Position numbers and translations under genes: made by a program
Source: Hybos culiciformis
Lineage: Eukaryota > Arthropoda > Insecta > Diptera > Hybotidae
Assembly: GCA_964007475.1 (NCBI GenBank)
Contig: OZ023273.1
Span: 83,711,712-83,775,711 of the forward strand
DNA length: 64,000 nucleotides
Reading direction: 5' to 3'
In this document: positions 44,443-57,325 of the stretch, one piece after another
Position numbering within the stretch: the stretch's first letter is position 1
How the letters are laid out: the number at the start of each line of letters is the position of its first letter
Notes under the pieces: generated by a model
What the model was told of the DNA's origin: nothing
What the model saw: the letters and a program-made list of their open reading frames with translations, nothing else
The model's database searches: none

Positions 44443-46809
44443 TTTATCTATTTAAAATTAAAAAAAAAAAAATAGAAAATAATATAATATTAAAAAAATG
44501 TATAAAAGTTTAAATCAAATTTAAATAAAATTTTAAGGTTTTATAGTATGAATGAAAACATTCATTCTGTCTAAACCAACATCAGCTAGAATCCCTTGTT
44601 ATTTCCAAGTACATGTTTTAGCAGGGAAATTCAATAAATCAAAATAGTTTTTTAGTTTCTTCAAAAACTATAGTTCACATTAAATTCCAGTTCTCAAAAT
44701 ATTGATTTCTAGGTAAAAATTTATAAATTATTTATCGAAAATAAAATCAATCTGAAATCATTAATACCACATATGTAGTTATTTTGGTAAATTGGATTAA
44801 AATAATGAAAATTTAAATCTAGAATATAGATTTAAAATAGTTTTAGGAAAATTTCAAGAATTATAAAAATCTAGCTTCTGCAATTATTATCTATTTCTCC
44901 TTGTTCGATTTGAATATTTATACTAGATATAGTTTGGTTATTTAGGTTTAATAAACTAAATCAATCATAAATTAACGGAAGATCTAACTCTGCCACCTAG
45001 GATTCCATCAGTAACATAGTTTTGTATTTTAAACTAAAATCTAGGTAAATTTTGGAAGCTACATTTCAAACTATCTCTTAGTCGCTATACAATTTTAGTT
45101 GCTCATTCTAGTTTTATGTACTAGATTCTAGTCAATTTTGGTTTAGAGAGTACGTATGCATAATATTCTAAAATCTACAAAATAAAATTCGTTTTTGTAT
45201 AGTACTTTTTTATATTCTTAATATTAGAATATTATTATCATATTCGTAAATATATGAACATTTTCATTCAGTTATCAAAAAAATCATAAATTAAAACATT
45301 TATTGTTCAAATATTTTTAAAATAACAAAAATTGTTCACGACACAATGTTATGATATAGTTAAAAAAAATTTTTTTAATGTACATATATCTAGTTTTTGC
45401 TTATAGAGGTTTAAAAAAAATATAATATATCCCTTGGTATTTATAAAGGTCAAATCGAACTAGAGGGCACGATTGGAGATTGTTTATTTATAGGCACTCT
45501 ATACAATAACCGTGGCGCGGTGATTTATATAACTCGACTCGATAAAATAAATTTTTCTACATATCGCTTTGTTTTCGAAATATTACAATTTAAAAAATTA
45601 AAATTTTCCTACAATTCATTTGCTATTATATTTTTAATATTTTATGTATTTAACAATAAATGCAAGATTTCAAGCACACATTCCAAGAAAATATTGCAGT
45701 TTTATTTATAACTTTTTATCTGGTTCTTATAGCGGTTATAGTTAACGAAGTTTTTTTTTTCAGTGTAGTAATGGTACTGTATATAATATGAAATTCAGTT
45801 AATGTAACAAAACATACGTATTAAAATTTAAAGAAAATTTGGCAGATCACAAAATAAAGAAAAACATGATTTTAGATGCCTTTTTTCCATTTTCTATTTT
45901 CCAACCTTAACCCCGAAAATCATTACTATTTAATTTGAAGAATTCCATTTTTTTTGTATGCACACTTTTTACAAAAAAATTAAATTAATATGTTTGTACC
46001 GAAATAATGAAAATTTTAAATATTGAATTTTATGAACGACTCAAAATTAATACTATTTACATTATTTTTCTTGAACTTTTAATTTTTTTTTTTTTTTGGG
46101 TTAAATATTTTGGCTAAAATTCAAAAATTTTCTTCATTTTAAAATAAACACATTGGGAAATGCGAATAAAACTTAATGAAAAGCGCACACTTATTCATCT
46201 ATTAAAATAAGAAAAACGCTTAAAAATTCTTTAATTCTTTTAAATGTATGTTAATTGGATTTTTATTTTTTTTTATTTTCATTTAAATTTTATTACTAAA
46301 CTTAAATAATAAATTATTTAATGTTCGGAATAAAATTTATTTCGAAATATTTCCAGGTAAAAAATAGCATATATGACCTTTTTTTTTATATACGCACTGA
46401 ATTTCGGTCTACATTTAATTCGGACCATAATTATAATTATGCTTGAACAGGTTTCTATTTTAACAAAATAGAGTGTTATACATAAAATATAATTGTTATT
46501 TATTCAGAATGCTATATATAAGATTATAAGCAGATTCAAGCTACGTAAAAAACCTAGAACCTAGAAAAACAAGCTCTATTAGTTTGTCGAACAGAATATT
46601 GATTTGAAGATACTATATTGATTGTATTTAGTGTATATGAGAGCGTCGGATAAAATAATTCAACGGTCCTGAAACGTTTAGTAGAAGAAGTAACATTAAG
46701 TTCCAGTCCAAGTGATTAAATGGAACAAAAAAATGTATACCTTCAAGAATATTAATAGAAGTAGCATCTATATACATAGGTATTTATATATATAGAATTA
46801 TAGATTTAT
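44443..46809. other. 5' flank of the GTPase gene; AT-rich
   Basis: The GTPase promoter should be here (minus strand), but no sure core element can be named. A TATA-like stretch with nearby GCGCGGTG occurs near 45510. No other gene seen. Confidence 0.45.
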
Positions 46810-49395
46810 AGTTTTCTTGGACGGATGGATCTATCTCGTTGCTTCTTGGAGAGGGATGTTGACTTTTGCACGGCTGTCATTACCGAAAGTATTCTGCTAG
46901 GGATGAAACTTTTCATACCCCATAAAAAGGTTCAAAATAAAATGAATACTAAAAATCCGTGGTTCAATGACACCTGTGCAAAGGCCATAGCCGATTGAGA
47001 TAATGCTTTTCGTGAGTATAAACAAAACAATTCCTTAAATTTACTGAAGCAGTGGCGCGAGGTCAGGAACAGATGCAGCAGAATTTGTCGCCAGCAGAAG
47101 GTTTTGTGTACCCAGAGGAAGCGTCAAAAAATATTAAACCTTCCTAAAAATAGCAGAAACTTTTGGAGCTTCGCTAAAACTGTAAAACAAAACTTTTGTT
47201 CGCCTTCATCTTTTCCTCCCCTTGTAGATGGTGACCGGATCATATCAGATTCCGTTGGAAAGGCTAATTTTTTTGCAAAACTTTTTAGTCAAAACTCAAC
47301 TCTCACTCACAGCTTCAGCTCAAGATCCACCTATCTTGCCTCCAGTAAACTCTTCTTTTGGAAGAATTTACTTTAGACAACGTGCTGTTTCAAAAGCTCT
47401 AAAAAATCTGAATGTGAAAAATTCAACTGGCCCTGATGGTATTCCGGCTGTGGTCCTAAAACATACTGCCTCCGTTCTAGCTAAACCTCTGCGCAACCTT
47501 TTCTATCTTTCATATTCACTTGGCATCTACCCCACCAAGTGGAAAGTTGTGCATGTTCAGCCTATTCCAAAAAAAGGCGATCCCTCTAACTACAGGCCTA
47601 TTGCGCTTACTTCTATTCTCTCCAAAGTAATGGAATCTCTCATTAATAATAAAGTTAAGAAATACCTAGAAAGCAACAAATTGCTAAGTGACCAGCAATA
47701 TGGTTTTCGCGCGAATAGATCGACAGGTGATCTGATGACATATTTATCTGACAAGCTCAACACCAGTCACATATTTTCAATATCAACTCCGGTGTACCCC
47801 AAGGGTGTGTTCTCTCCCCAACCCTCTTTTTAATTTTCATCAATGATCTTTTGAAATCAACACTAAACCCCATCCACAGCTTCGCCGATGACAGTAACTT
47901 GGTAGCATGCTACGATTTTATTAATAGGAAATCACCATCTTCAAATGCTGTTACTACTAAACGCAATTTTTTGCAAAGTAGCATAAATCACGACCTTTCC
48001 AAAATTTCTCAATGGGGTCTTCTCAACAGAGTTGAGTTTAACGCATCCAAAACCCAATGCTGCCTAATTTCTAGAAAGCTTTCAACTTTCCATCCCCAAT
48101 TTTCTTTTCAAGGAGAAAGTATTGCCAAATCTGGAAGCCTAGACATTTTAGGTTCGAAAATAACTAGCGATTTAAGCTGGAAAAATCATATTTTCGAAAC
48201 GGCAAAAAACGCAGCGAAATGTCTTGGTTTTTTAAAAAGATGTAAACAATACTTTTCCCCCTCTGATCTCTTAAACATTTACAAATCCTACATACGACCA
48301 AAATTAGAATATAATTCACATATATGGGCTGGTGCTCCCAGGGGCGTCGATAGCCAACACCGGGCCCAGGAAAAAATTTTTACAATTAAAAAAAAATTTT
48401 ATAGGGTTTTTATAAGCTTTAACATTATGAAAATAATACTAATTGAGCCTAAACACATAATTTTATCATTAATAGTCACACTTTGTATATTTGTACAAAT
48501 CTACTTGTGAAATCAGAATTATGGTGTACAGGGTAGGAAATAAGAACATATGAGAATCAGAATGTAAAGTTTTTTCGCTTTATATAAAAACTTGTAGATT
48601 CCACTTTAATTTATACCACTTTAAAAAATCACAAATAATTAGTAAATATTTACTAATGATAAAATTTTCATACACTTTTTTCCAATAATGACTGTGATAA
48701 GCATGAAACTTAATTTAACATTTAAGCATGAAACTTAATATCACATATGTATAATTTATATTGTTTTTGTCGCAAAAAAACAAGCGGGCCCCTTAGCTCT
48801 GTGGGCCCAGGGAATTATACCCCCCATCCCCCCCCCCCTCTCGACAGGCCTGGGTGCTCCCAAAACCCATCTTGAATATCTGGACAAAGTTCAGAGAAGT
48901 GCTATTAGATTGATAAACAACGACCAAACCACCAGCTTATTAACTTCACTCAACCACCGTCGTAATGTAGGCTCTCTTTCCATTTTTTATAAATACCTTG
49001 TTGGAATGGATACGTGTTCCCTGGAAGTGAAAGCCCTACTTCCTCAACTTCAAGTATTTTCACGCCAAACACGTACCGCTTCAACGTCACACCCATATTT
49101 CGTAAAAATTCCCAGATGTGATAGAACGAGCTTCGGAGATTCGTTTTCAATTCGCACCTCGCGAATGTGGAATGCTCTCTCATTAAAGATGTTCCCGACA
49201 GCTGGTGGACGCTTGATTTACGACTTGCTTGATCGCTTGATTTACGGACGCTTGATTTACGAAAAGTGTAAATGATTACCTACTAACTGTCCCACTTTTT
49301 AATCCCGTCTAAACTTCCTGTCCTCATTACCAAATCCATACTTCTTATAGTATAAAAGGTATCCCATCTAGTGATTTGGTAACTTTAAAAAAAAA
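46810..49395 (+). pseudogene. LINE family B, second copy, split by a hAT MITE
   Basis: 5'-truncated LINE B, starting in the linker (TCTTGGACGGATGGAT) and ending in TAGTGATTTGGTAACTTT plus poly-A. Main open part 47228-47833 reads VKNSTGPDGIP, SNYRPIALTS, QQYGFRANRSTGDLM. A 182-base deletion follows, between CCAGTC repeats, removing the first catalytic aspartate (AKAFD) and adding a frameshift. The second part (from 47851) keeps the FADD box that the 7827-10720 copy has lost. A TGA lies near 46996. A MITE at 48339-48852 interrupts the C-terminal part, which resumes at 48861. Near 49205-49265 CGCTTGATTTACG is repeated three times. Not functional. Confidence 0.87.
48339..48852. mobile_element. 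hAT-type MITE (514 bp) inside LINE B
   Basis: Perfect 8-bp duplication GGTGCTCC (48331-48338 and 48853-48860); the other LINE B copies show the empty site GGCTGGTGCTCCCAAAACC. Ends CAGGGGCGTCGATAG and the inverse of CTCTCGACAGGCCTG. GGGCCCAGG lies near both ends. Confidence 0.9.
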
Positions 49396-50016
49396 AAAAT
49401 ATAAACTTAATGCCCAAATCTTAAGAATTATAAATATTATTTCTAAGATAACTTCAAATAATTTTAAGAAATGGTAAAATTAAGTTCAGTCCCTAATTAT
49501 AGGCTTATTATAATTTTAAGGTTTTTTTGTATTTATTTATATAGAAATATGACTATGATCATTGCTTTTTCATTACATTCTTACGCAGTCTTTTGTAAGA
49601 ACATTATGTAATTGTATTGTAAAACTTTTTTATTTTTCTAAAATTAGAATAAATATTTATAATAATTTGAATATTGTTATAGGATTTTATTAAATATTTT
49701 AAAAATAATTTTGTAGCCATGTTCACCGTACCATTATCACAAAGTTTTTTATGTAACTTTTCCTATACAGTTAGCAAAAAGGAAATATAATAATAAAAAA
49801 TTACGAACATTAATAATGCAAATTAAAAATTAATTTTTAAATAAATAAAAAAACTTTTGTTGAATATAACTTTTAAATGTGGGCAAGAATATTTCTGATT
49901 TTTCATTTAACATAATAGAAATTGTCTGTTATATTCTTCTAGCTCTAGACTATTTTCCCACGTCTTAATTTATAATTTTTATCCCATAAAATATAATATA
50001 TATTCGCGTAATTATA
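49396..50016. other. AT-rich spacer between LINE B fragments
   Basis: No gene or element recognised. Confidence 0.5.
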
Positions 50017-50152
50017 TAAAAAATGATTACCTCCTAACTGTCCCACTTTTTAATCCCGTCTAAACTTCCTGTCCCCATTACCAAATCCATACTTCTTTAA
50101 GTATAAAAGGTATCCCACCTAGTGATTTGGTAACTTTAATAAAAAAAAAAAA
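50017..50152 (+). mobile_element. LINE B 3' UTR fragment with poly-A
   Basis: Matches the last part of the LINE B copy that ends at 49395: CTAACTGTCCCACTTTTTAA, CCAAATCCATACTTCTT, TAGTGATTTGGTAACTTT, then poly-A. Very short, typical of an aborted LINE insertion. Confidence 0.85.
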
Positions 50153-51315
50153 TATCTTAATACTTAATTATAGCTTTTTCATAGTATACGTATAAATATC
50201 AACTAGCTGTTTAAGATATTTGTATCTTTATATCTTGTACTATTTTATAAATTATATTAAGAATTTTATGAATGATGAAATAAAGAGTAATAATAATAAT
50301 AATATATTTGCACTAATTTAAACGTCAACTAAATACATGTATAATACAAATTAAAATAAACATGGGTAGTAAATGAATATTGATGTAGTGTCCATTCTAG
50401 TTCGAAATGCCATCCTAATTCGAATTTATTAAACCATTGGTTTTCGTTCAACATTGGTAAGATCCATTCCAGAATTCCGTCGTCTAATAGGAATTATAAT
50501 TATATAGTATAATAGTAATAATTTTGTAGTATACAATAGATCTGGCACTAGTATCTGGCACACAGTACTCAGAAAGAGGTGATTTAGTTACAAAAAACGT
50601 AATGTTCAATTTCCAAGAGAATTCTGATTTAATTTTCTATAACTATTTTATATTAATTTATTTCAATGCAACAAGTATTGCATACACATTCTTTGTATTG
50701 AATATACAATTCCACAAATATTCATGAGAAAACACTTTTATTCAATATCCTTATATTTATTGTCTTGGCGATGAATAACTTTATAACGACTAAAAGGAAA
50801 AAAATCTCTTAACTAGGAAAACAAAAATAAACATATAAGATTTTTATTCTAACAACAAAAAGTACTTACGTTAATTAAAAAGTTTAGAAAGTTGATTTCC
50901 ATTAAATAAATTTCAAGTAAGAGCGTGAATAAGGTGTTAATGAGCATTAACAAGTTTAGTGTATTTAGTAATTTGTATTTGTGGTGTCTTTTTGTTTAAT
51001 TTTAATCTTATATTTAATTAAAGGACAAAAACTTTATTTTCATACTTAAATATTAATTTTGTTTTTAATTTATTTAAATTTATTAGCCATGAAAACGAAA
51101 TATTTTATTAAAAATGTTAATAACCCGAAAAGGATTTTGAACTCTCGAAAGAAAATTACGGGATGAAGGTAAATTAAAATAATATAAATTCCACGTTAAA
51201 AACACACCGGAATAAAAATATTTTTTTTTCCATTAAAACATAATATTTATCCAAAATCCCATAATATTTATCACAGAAGACTTTTATCTGTATGATTTAT
51301 ATATATTCTCTAAGT
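50153..51315. other. AT-rich spacer
   Basis: No gene or bounded element recognised. Confidence 0.5.
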
Positions 51316-51840
51316 CAGGGGTGGCCAAACGGTCGATCGTTATCGGTTGGTCGCTCTTCAGATTTTTTACGGCATATGAGCAACACATTTGAATATATTT
51401 ATTGGATTTTCAGGGAAAACACACGAAGCTACTACTGAATTAATCAGTAGAACCTATTTTTCCTGAAGTCACAGTTGTCAACAAAAGTTTATTTAAAAAC
51501 TTTTCACTTTTAGAAGTACTTAGTTATAAAAATCTGAACGGTAATACTACATTGGATGACTTAATTCCAGAATCATCAATGGGGTTAACTTCAGTAAACC
51601 AGGAAGTTAAAGAGTATCTTTAAAAATAGCTAATGTTATTTATTCTTTTTGAAAAATGTATACATAGGAGTAAGAAATGATGTTCGAATGTGCAAGCCGT
51701 GCATAAATAAATTATTTTTTTGTAATATTGATTTTTGGTCCATCGTCAAAAACACGTTAACTTCAGGTGAATCTTGTATTCCAATTTTCAATTAAGTTGA
51801 CCTTTATCAAGAAAAGTCTGGCCGCTTCTGCTAATTGTAA
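51316..51840. mobile_element. hAT-like MITE (525 bp), decayed target site
   Basis: Ends CAGGGGTGGCCAAACGGTCG and the inverse of GTCTGGCCGCTTCTG; CAGGGGTGGCCAAAC is a common hAT end. Flanks CTCTAAGT and CTAATTGT match at only 4 of 8, so the duplication is lost or the end is displaced. A broken stretch reading GLTSVNQEVKEYL may be a transposase remnant. Confidence 0.6.
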
Positions 51841-53185
51841 GTAATAAATTAATTATTTTAGGCAGAATTATGTTTTTTTTTTTTGCAAAAAGTAATAAAA
51901 TTATATAAATAATTTTTATAGATAATCTATTTTTTTTTTTTTATTAATTCAAAAGAACCCATAAAATTCCCATATTTTTCCATGATGTATACTTTGTATT
52001 TTTTGTTTTTTTTTTTTGGAAAACCTCAGAATATAAAGAAAAGAACAAATACATAAATTATTACCGCATTTTCATGGAAATTCTCTTGTTTTTATATATT
52101 CTCAGATTTATTTATTTATTATTATTTTTTTTTGGTATATCAGGTTTCTAGTTGTATGCTTGCTCTTAAAATAAACAACATTATAATTTATGTGTTCTAT
52201 GAACAACATTATTTGAAGGACATTAATTAATTTAAAACGGCAATAGGTCAATAAATTCATAATTTTTGTTTTTTTTTATTTTTTTATGTCAGTTCAATAA
52301 CAAGGACAATAACTTTAATATAAGTTTAGAAAATAGGAAATTGACTTTAATGTACATATTATTATGAGTATATTTTTCAGTTTTATCGCTTTAAGGTATA
52401 TTCAGCTAATAAAAATAAAAATCCATACTAATTAAACTATTAAAATAGGATAAATCGACCCGTCAAAAAGTTTTATAAGAACGAAATCAATATGTTGGTA
52501 CTAGATTGAAATGAGAACAAACTTCAGCTCTGGTACAGGAAAAAAATTTACTTAAATAAAATGCACATAAAAATATCAACATAGCTTTGCAAAATGTCCT
52601 ATATGATAGTTTGGCCTGTCTACGCGAAAATTGAATTTTAAGGTTTTTAATTAATATTATCAAAACAATTTTGTATTTAAACTTATCTTTTCTGTTATCA
52701 ATTCAACCGAATATACAATTCGTTATCACTTCTTTTACGATTCGTTATAGTTCAAACTGGAGTTAAGCTTAGCTAGCTCTGAATAATTTTTAATTTTTCA
52801 CTTGATGTTATAGTTAATCGAGCCCCGATGAGACCAACAATGTGTGAATGGAAATTATTGGCTAATGCTTTAAATGAAATTAATAGTTTTATTCAGTGTA
52901 CCCATAGTAGGGGGGACGCGGGGGAACGCCGTGGTACTTGTTAAATTTTACGGGGGAACGGCGTCGACCTTGTTAGATTACCAAATTTAATTATAAAAAA
53001 AATCTCAAATTAATATTTTCTTACCAGAGTACGAAGACATTCAGAGATTGAAGAAAAGGAGCTTTGGCAGCTTATGGAATAAAAATTTAAAAAATAATGT
53101 TCATGGAATTATTTATTATTATTATACCTATTGTATTGTATTTTATATCAAATTATTTTTCCATATAATATTTCTGGGATCCGGA
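51841..53185. other. AT-rich spacer with one GC-rich patch
   Basis: 52900-52975 holds GGGGGAACGCCGT and GGGGGAACGGCGT, two diverged copies about 45 bases apart. No partner end or gene found. Confidence 0.5.
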
Positions 53186-53467
53186 CAATTTACCGTAAAT
53201 TATTCACCGTATAGCAATTCACCGTATAGCAATTCAGGAAATAGTAATTCACCGTATTACAATTCACCGTTTGAGCAATTCATCGTATTTCGTATTGTCC
53301 ATATGCGTACCAAGCGCGCCAAAAAAAAAAAAATGTGCCCTAGGGGGTTCCCTGAAACGCTTTTACCACATAAAATAGGTCAAATCATACTCATACGGTG
53401 AATGATATACGGTGAATTGTAATACGGTAAATTGTAATACGGTGAAATGTAATGCAGTGAATTGTGC
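53186..53467. repeat. Foldback minisatellite (CAATTCACCGTAT arrays in opposite orientation)
   Basis: 53186-53292 has about seven copies of a 15-base unit of the type CAATTCACCGTATAG; 53391-53467 has about six copies of its inverse (TACGGTGAATTGTAA). The centre (53293-53390) includes CGCGCC, a run of A and CCCTAGGGGG. The arrays would fold into a long hairpin. The ORF at 53048 is a by-product (repeated SPYSNS). Confidence 0.85.
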
Positions 53468-55984
53468 GCAAATCAATATTTCTATATAGGTGCAATTGTA
53501 ATATATTTAATAATAAAAAAAACCTTAAACATTTAAAGGTTAAATTTACTTATCCTAAAAAAATTTAAAAATATTGCACCTTAAAACTACATTCAAATAA
53601 AAGATATTTTTTTAATTGAATTACTTTGTTAGACACTTACAAAATTTTATTTTTTATGTCGAGAAGTAAAAATGCTTCAAAAAATTTCTTAAAATGGAAA
53701 AATTTTAATTAAATTTTCTTCAAAAAAAAAATGAATTATTATTGTTTATCTTGTTTGCCAAAAAAAAAAAAAATATTGTAAACTTAAATGTCAAGATAAT
53801 GAATTTTAAGTTATTTTTTATTTTTATTTGCGCACAATTTACGTGAATACTATATAGCGAAAAATTCTACAATAAATTTATATTTTTTTCCGAATATACA
53901 GCTCTTCGAAAGCACTGAAACTAAACTAAATTTTCATCCACATTATAGTATTATGTAGGTATAAAAATTAATTTTTTTTTAATCGTATTATTAGTTTTTA
54001 CACTGTTTTAATTTACTTCATTCAGTAAGAAATATTTTTAAAAGTTTGCGGCGGTATTTCTCACAATATCTTTAAAATAAGAAAATCGAAGCCTAGAAAA
54101 TAATATTAATGAAGAAGTAAAGCCACAAAAAAAATGTCTTTGTCCGTCTACTATAAATACAAGCCTTATACAAGCTCTAAATAGATTGTGATATATTTCT
54201 GGAAAAAGGTAAAACAAGCATAAACAATTATTTATTTTTATGCCCATTTAATACAAAACCTAAATCGATTGTGAGTTACTTTGTAAAAGAGCTACTTATT
54301 TTTTAATACAATTTGTGCACTTGTTTCGACAATAAATCGTAATTTTGTCATTAAAACATATTTCCCACTATAATTTATATCATAATTCACATTTTCAAAA
54401 TGGAATTTTATCGTTGTAACAGAATGTGTGCCATAATTCTCGCAGGCAACGACATAACATCTACCGCCGGAGTTTTATCATTTTTCAAATTTAATTATTC
54501 GGTCCAAAAAAAATAATTAATTTATAAATTTAATATTTCAAAACTAAATACTAAAAAAAATTGTCTCAAATTCAGTTCACAATTAGAATTGCGTTTTTCA
54601 TGAAAAAAAAAAGTGTGTTTTAATTTTTTTCTTTATTTTAAATTTTCTTCTGATTCACAAATTTCCCTGTTGTCGTTATATGAATAATAGCGGGTTTTCC
54701 ACAGAAAGTTTTTCTCAATATATTGGGAAAACACAAATGAAGTTGATTCGTACTAAATCATTATCATACAGAAAATCTCTTAAAAAGTTTTTGAATAAAA
54801 TTCAAAAATCATTATTTTTGTATAGAAATTGAAAAAGTATTTTCTTTCTTTTTTTTTTTTAATTTTTTCTATTAGAAATAACTCGGAATATGCTATGAGA
54901 AATTGTTTTTACTATCTATCTAGATACTATACCATTGGTTAAACAAAATTTATAGCTTCCGTTCTTCAATACCATCTACTACCAATACTATTTTGTTATA
55001 TATCATGAACAAATATTGTAATTTTTCTTCGAATCCTTGAAAGCAATTAAGGTCTAGCAATTTTTATCCGAATTATTTGAATATTTCGAAAAATAAATAA
55101 ATTGCAAACGAAAATTATTTAGACCCTTAATTAATAACAACTCTCTGCTCTAACTCCCAAAGTTGAAACCCTTTTAAACCCATGAAAGAATTGGTACATA
55201 TTTCAGCATTCAGAGACATCGGTTCACTGGTTCATAAGTTACAAGCATATTTAATCAAAGGCTGACGTAGGGACATTTAATGAAAAGATATAATCCTTAT
55301 ATTGTTGAGCAATAAAATATAATGTATATAAATCAGCCACCAAAAATAAAATTTTTAATTTTGATTGTTTGTGTGAGAAACATAAGATTCCTCTTTCTAG
55401 TAGTAACTAAACGTTATCGCGGAAATTTTATAAAAGAATTTTTTATGTAAATAACGAATTCTTAGTCTTTATAAATATTGTTTAATTAAGATTACATAGC
55501 TGATAATTTCATCTTTTTTTTTTCTCTTTTTATAAAAATCATTGTCTCAAAATATTTATGTTATTTCGTTTCAATATAATCATTTGCGATACATGTATGT
55601 ACAATACAAACGATGTTTGTATTTGATTTTGTTACGTATTTCGTCTTAAAACCTGTATGTTTAATATAGTAATTTTAATCGTATACGAAGGTTTTGAAAA
55701 CATTCTTCTAATCAATCTAAACAAACATTTATATTATGTAGTAAATATACAAATTTATATAATTATTACAAGTGAAAAAAAAAACAATGTCAATGTCACT
55801 CTTCGGTATTAGAGTTTTAAAGATAAACAATTTAAATTTTTATTGAATTGCTTTGCTTTTCTAAAACTGAAAAAGATGCGATATTTATGTATGTTATATC
55901 ATTTATAAAAAAGAAATGAACTGTCAAAACAATACGTACGTCATTAATGTATACGTATATATGTATAAATTATATGTGTATTGA
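53468..55984. other. AT-rich spacer
   Basis: Short ORFs such as 54038-54247 (minus) lack recognisable domains. No element with clear ends. Confidence 0.5.
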
Positions 55985-56610
55985 CTTGAACATATTCAGA
56001 AAAGGATTTGCTTCAACTCTTACTTGGTGCCAGTCAAACAATCTCTCGCTTAACATTCCAAAATGCGCGTTTATGAAGCCCCGTTCTTTTTGATTACTAA
56101 GTTAATAATGAGAAATTAAATAATGTAATTTGTTTAACAGATTTGGGAGTTGTTTTTGACAAAAGGATAACTATTAAATTTCATTATGACTACATTATAA
56201 ATAAATCAAATTCGATTTTATAAAAAAAAAATGATCGATACTTTTATTCTGAAACCGCTTTATAACACTTTTGTTTGCCCTAATACGCTGATCAATTACG
56301 GTTACCCTTACTATAAAATTCATTAACCAAAAGACGACAAGTAGCTGATATTATTTTTATATCACAACCTGTAAATAATAAAATAAATTCTTTGTAACGC
56401 ATCAATGCCTTCACAGCACAGAACAAATTTTATGGACAACGCGAACCAATTAATAGAAATGCTTTTGATAATTATATAATAAGTACCTATCTACTATCAT
56501 CTTAAGATACTTAAAAAATAAAACTTTTAAATATTATAATTTAATTATAATAAAAATGTATTTTCTAGAATTAAGTAATAGTTTGAGTTAAACAAAATAA
56601 ATAAACTAAA
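55985..56610 (+). pseudogene. LINE A-related relic
   Basis: Broken frames give WCQSNNLSLNIPKCAFM, then DLGVVFDKRITIKFHYDYI. These match the region after the YADD box of LINE A (WCTSNNLHLNVNKC, then the DEKLNF-type stretch). Further pieces continue to about 56480, with an A/T-rich tail (AAAATAAATAAACTAAA). Many frameshifts; old. Confidence 0.6.
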
Positions 56611-57317
56611 ATAATCATATGAACGGATTTCAATTTTCCCCTGCTAAGTAATTCTCCAGTTCGATTCGACCTAATAGATATTGCAATAGCGAGAGATGTG
56701 CTTATCTTTTTTTTTTCAGTATAATAATTCTTTATATCTTTAATTCAATTTCGAATAAAAATATATTAGGCAGGTCAGGTATATAAACTGAATTATGTAT
56801 TGTTTTATTATTACTTTGAATTCAATAAAAATTAATACAAATTTAATAAAAATTATACAGTTGCTTTTTAGAGAAATATGATAAAAAAAAGCTTTTATAA
56901 TACAGACTACACAGTTTTGAATAGGCCATCTATACGAAAATAGATTCTTTAAATAATAAGCTTAAAAAAAACGTTGAAACATTTCAATAAAATTTAATTT
57001 AGTATTTTAGAAGATAGATTTATTTGTTTTCATCAACCGCAGGAAAAAAAAACCAATACAAAATAACTAAATAGTGAATTGACAATAGTGCGTAAAATAT
57101 GACAATTTTATTCATTATAATTATTATTATTATTTATTAGTATTAAACATAAAATTATATTAATATTATTTCTAATTATAAGTCTAGAGAAGTTAATTCT
57201 GGACCTTATAATTATATTCCAAGATTAAGACTCTTTAAAATATTAGATAAAAGTCCAGAGTAATGACGAAATTAAAATACTTTGATGACGGAAAAAACGG
57301 TTAAATTAGGAGCATTA
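56611..57317. other. AT-rich spacer
   Basis: No gene or element recognised. Confidence 0.5.
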
Positions 57318-57325
57318 CTATAGAA

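Noticed and set aside
45500..45540. GTTTATTTATAGG..GATTTATATAACTCG as the GTPase core promoter
   Set aside because: TATA-like words are everywhere in such AT-rich DNA; no transcript start evidence and more than 1 kb from the first coding exon.
52884..52975. GC-rich CAGTGTACCC..GGGGGAACGGCG patch as a hAT MITE
   Set aside because: No inverted partner end and no 8-bp duplication found within 1 kb.
53048..53401. 117-codon ORF with SPYSNS repeats as a repetitive protein gene
   Set aside because: The repeats come from the non-coding CAATTCACCGTAT array, which continues out of frame and in inverse orientation.
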